Assembly: GCA_019114925.1 (NCBI GenBank)
Contig: DXEO01000166.1
Coordinates: forward strand, 1-21,767
DNA: 21,767 nucleotides
Direction: 5' to 3'
DNA from: Candidatus Corynebacterium faecipullorum
GTDB lineage: Bacteria; Actinomycetota; Actinomycetes; Mycobacteriales; Mycobacteriaceae
In this document: piece by piece, positions 19,544 to 21,767 of the stretch
Position numbering within the stretch: position 1 is the stretch's first letter
Layout: each line of letters begins with the position of its first letter
The notes under the pieces: model-generated
Database searches by the model: none
Told to the model about the DNA's origin: nothing
Seen by the model: the letters and a program-made list of their open reading frames with translations, nothing else
Position numbers and translations under genes: made by a program

Positions 19544-20343
19544 TTTCCACCCCGCACTTCACCTTCAGCGACGGCCTTACGCACGGCCTCGTCGGCCCCA
19601 ATGGCATTGGCAAGACCACCCTGCTGCGCAAAATTGCCGGTCAGCTGAATGGTTCCGGCATCAAGGTCGACGGCGACAAGCCCTATGACAATGAAGAGGT
19701 GCTGGGCAAGATCGTGCTCATGGGCATCGATAACCCGCTCCCGGAAGGCTGGAACCTGAAGAAGGTCTTCACCGTATCCAGCTTGCGCTGGCCCACCTGG
19801 AACAAGGAGCGCGCCGAGGAATTGGTGAAGCGTTTCGAGCTGCCAATGAAAAACTACTCGGGCCTCTCCCGCGGACAGAAGTCGGCGGCGAGCTTCATCG
19901 TCGCGGTGGCTTCGGGGGTGCCGTACATGCTTCTCGACGAGCCCTATCTCGGCCTCGACGCCTCCAAGCGGGAGGTTTTCTACGAAGTATTACGCGAAGA
20001 GCATGGACGCACCATTATTGTTTCCACCCATCACCTCAATGAGCTCTCTGGATTGCTCGATACCGTAGCCCTGATGGGGGAGAACCCGCTCTCCGGCCCC
20101 ATCGATGAGTTTATTGAGGGCGTCGTCCAGCTCACCGGCTCTACCGAAGCCCTTGATCGTGCGCTGGGACGCCTGCAGCTTCCAGTACTCCAGCGTGAAA
20201 CCTCCACTGTGGCAGACCGCGCGCTTGTCGACGCCCGTCCCAACCACACCGCCAATGTCTTTGCTATGGCCCAGGAAATAGGGCTCCGTGTCACTGAAGT
20301 ATCCCTCGAGCAGGCAGTTCTGGCACTGGGGGAGGCGCGATGA
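19540..20343 (+). CDS. ABC transporter ATP-binding protein (YtrB-like)
   Basis: 267 residues, cytoplasmic ATPase partner of the next gene. Walker A is GPNGIGKTT (19-27), signature LSRGQ (109-113), Walker B YMLLDEP (129-135, catalytic Glu134), D-loop GLD, and switch histidine in STHHLNEL. Only 18 residues precede Walker A, against roughly 30-35 in most ABC ATPases, so the first strands and A-loop are shortened. The 4-bp overlap with the GntR gene supports this start. The Q-loop region reads VLMGIDNPLPEGW, without the usual Gln. About 60 C-terminal residues lie beyond the ATPase core. Overlaps with the genes before and after (ATGA both times) show a tightly coupled operon. Substrate is unknown. 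Confidence 0.88.
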   Translation: MISTPHFTFSDGLTHGLVGPNGIGKTTLLRKIAGQLNGSGIKVDGDKPYDNEEVLGKIVLMGIDNPLPEGWNLKKVFTVSSLRWPTWNKERAEELVKRFELPMKNYSGLSRGQKSAASFIVAVASGVPYMLLDEPYLGLDASKREVFYEVLREEHGRTIIVSTHHLNELSGLLDTVALMGENPLSGPIDEFIEGVVQLTGSTEALDRALGRLQLPVLQRETSTVADRALVDARPNHTANVFAMAQEIGLRVTEVSLEQAVLALGEAR

Positions 20344-21326
20344 AGCTCTATAGGCAAATGGCGCTGAGCTGGAACAGCTTCTTCTTCGCGCTGTGGATTG
20401 TCGTCCTTCCGGTAATTGGATTGGACCGGGGGCACGGGTGGCCCATCGGCTACTCGCTCTTCATGGTCCTCACGCTCTACCTATTTCAGCCCGACTTTTC
20501 GCGCTATCTCACCTTCGGGCTCAGCACGCGTATATGGAACGGGCACCGGCGCATCAATGCCACCCTGACGCTCCTGCTCATTCTAGTCAGCGCGCCCTTA
20601 GCCTTTCCGTGGTGGGTGCTCATTGCGCCGGTGCTCATGTGGGCAGTATGCATGGCAAAACGAGTCGAGCCCTCACGGATCACTGCAAACTCCCTCATTG
20701 CAGGCAGCGATGGTGACTCTTCTACGGGCTGGTTCTCTGCCTCCCCGGTTTCGCAGATAGTGCTGCGCCCTCAGGTACGGGCCTGGGTGTGGGCTGCATT
20801 CGGTATAGCCATCGCAACAGCGATAAACATCGTGGTAAGCAAGCTGTGGGATAAGGGCGTGGGCATCGTAGGCGCCATAGTCACGTTAATTGTCTTGCCA
20901 CTGGTGGTCGATTCAGTCCGCAGTTCGTTGAAAGATGCGGTGGCCTTTGGCGTGTCCCGTACGGCATGGTCCAAGGCGACGTTATTGTGCACCGAGATTC
21001 CGGTGGGCTTGGGAGCTGTCACTGATGTGGTGATGCTCCTGCGAGCTGGAAAGCTCGCAGGATTCACCATCGTTCCCCTTGCAGTGGTTGCTGTTCTAGT
21101 GAGCTTCGCGATCACCGACAAAGAAACATGGCCCTATACGGCTGTCACGGCCGGAGCGATTGCTGCCGTGTTGCTTGCATGGCTACTTAACGCTGACATC
21201 TCTGTGTGGTGGGCGCTGGCCGGGATGGGCGTCCTCTACTTGGCATGGGCAGCAGCGCTTCCGCGGATGGCACACAAAGCAAACGTGTTTACGCCGGGAC
21301 TCATGGGCTGGTTCGGGGTGCGTTAG
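20340..21326 (+). CDS. ABC transporter permease-like membrane protein
   Basis: 328 residues with about eight to ten hydrophobic segments, among them about 12-28, 35-50, 73-103, 147-167, 173-193, 225-260 and 265-310. It matches no family I can name with certainty. Its place as third gene of a GntR-ATPase-permease unit, with a 4-bp start/stop overlap, makes it the membrane partner of the ATPase. No substrate-binding lipoprotein is encoded nearby, so export or a sensing/detoxification role is more likely than import. A small hairpin (21347-21374, CTAAAGG/CCTTTAG) follows the stop and may end the transcript, although no T-run follows. Confidence 0.8.
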   Translation: MKLYRQMALSWNSFFFALWIVVLPVIGLDRGHGWPIGYSLFMVLTLYLFQPDFSRYLTFGLSTRIWNGHRRINATLTLLLILVSAPLAFPWWVLIAPVLMWAVCMAKRVEPSRITANSLIAGSDGDSSTGWFSASPVSQIVLRPQVRAWVWAAFGIAIATAINIVVSKLWDKGVGIVGAIVTLIVLPLVVDSVRSSLKDAVAFGVSRTAWSKATLLCTEIPVGLGAVTDVVMLLRAGKLAGFTIVPLAVVAVLVSFAITDKETWPYTAVTAGAIAAVLLAWLLNADISVWWALAGMGVLYLAWAAALPRMAHKANVFTPGLMGWFGVR

Positions 21327-21767
21327 GTGCAGTCCATAGCGCGGCTCTAAAGGCACGTTTGAGTGGACCTTTAGGTGGTAAAAACCTGCAATGACGTGCA
21401 TATTTGTGTTTCTTTGGGGCCGTGTGTAACTTTATATGAGTCAGCGCGACCGACAGCGCCCCACAGGAACTAAGGTTCTTGAAGAGAGGCGGTAGGAAAA
21501 CAGGCCCTGACAACAAATATTTTCTTTACTCGCAGTACCGCGTTTCGCCTAAGGCGGGCCGTGTGGCTGTGTGGTGACGATGTCTGAGAACTCAATAGTG
21601 TGCCAATGTATTTTTTGTTGGTTGATTTATTCATTCCGGCCGTGTTGTGCCATATGTATGGCGCGGTTGGTGTATGCCGGATGGCGCTTTTCCTTTAAGC
21701 GGCGTCATTGTAAATAACATAAGTTGTTTGGGCGTAATTGTTTAAAATCTTCTAACGTGGCCAGCCT
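21327..21767 (+). other. 441-bp gene-free region: rRNA operon promoter and leader
   Basis: No coding frame is credible here. It holds a hairpin CTAAAGG/CCTTTAG (21347-21374), possible promoters (for example TTCTTT 21410-21415 with TTATAT 21432-21437, 16 bp apart; TATTTT at 21518-21523), an antitermination-like element (21581-21604), and several small stems such as GCCATA/TATGGC near 21650-21663. The T-rich and AT-rich tail resembles the pre-16S leader of corynebacteria. The 16S rRNA gene itself is not reached. Confidence 0.7.
21581..21604 (+). promoter_or_regulatory. rRNA antitermination-like leader element
   Basis: TGTCTGAGAACTCAATAGTG followed by TGCC matches the conserved GAGAACTCAATAGTGTG sequence found just upstream of 16S genes in corynebacteria and mycobacteria, where it forms part of the rrn antitermination signal. 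A T-run (TTTTTT) and GTTGGTTGATT follow, as expected. It shows that an rRNA operon on the plus strand begins right after this window. Confidence 0.75.

Overview
The window looks like a chromosomal segment of a Corynebacterium. It is GC-rich and has many GTG starts. The order DUF5318 protein, class A PBP, GT87 membrane protein, rpsF, ssb, rplI, dnaB matches the conserved actinobacterial locus around ponA1/rpsF/ssb/dnaB in mycobacteria. The copper ATPase, PspA, YtrA-type regulator and final rRNA leader also fit the genus. The species cannot be fixed from the sequence alone. I see no phage, IS element, CRISPR array or tRNA gene.

Layout. 1-669: 3' part of a DUF1846 gene, followed by a large imperfect hairpin (718-813). 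891-1820: trhO, a tRNA uridine hydroxylase, probably leaderless. 1827-3867 (minus): a MarR regulator, a tandem universal stress protein and a small membrane protein. 3993-8288 (plus): DUF5318 zinc-ribbon protein, bifunctional penicillin-binding protein, GT87 membrane glycosyltransferase and a small two-helix membrane protein. 8436-9846: rpsF-ssb-rplI. 9847-10490: a 644-bp gene-free region with four perfect DnaA boxes. 10491-11915: dnaB. 11917-16133 (minus): copZ, copA, a NiaP-like MFS transporter and a VanZ-like protein, read in that order from a CsoR-type promoter. 16279-17618 (plus): thioredoxin and PspA. 17725-18942 (minus): NYN-domain protein. 19169-21326 (plus): YtrA-type GntR regulator, ABC ATPase and permease with 4-bp overlaps. 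21327-21767: leader of an rRNA operon; the 16S gene should begin just past the window.

How the genes work together. The PBP/GT87 block serves cell-envelope synthesis. rpsF-ssb-rplI and dnaB serve translation and replication. copZA is a copper-efflux unit. The GntR/ABC genes form a self-regulated, YtrA-like envelope-stress type operon, and PspA is another membrane-stress protein.

The strongest unexplained signal is the cluster of four perfect TTATCCACA boxes upstream of dnaB, away from any dnaA/dnaN gene. It suggests DnaA control of the helicase gene or a DnaA-titration site. Other points are the hairpin at 718-813, a possible switch in the rpsF leader, nested operators at the GntR promoter, and a PIN-like NYN protein with a conserved-looking C-terminal domain of unknown role.
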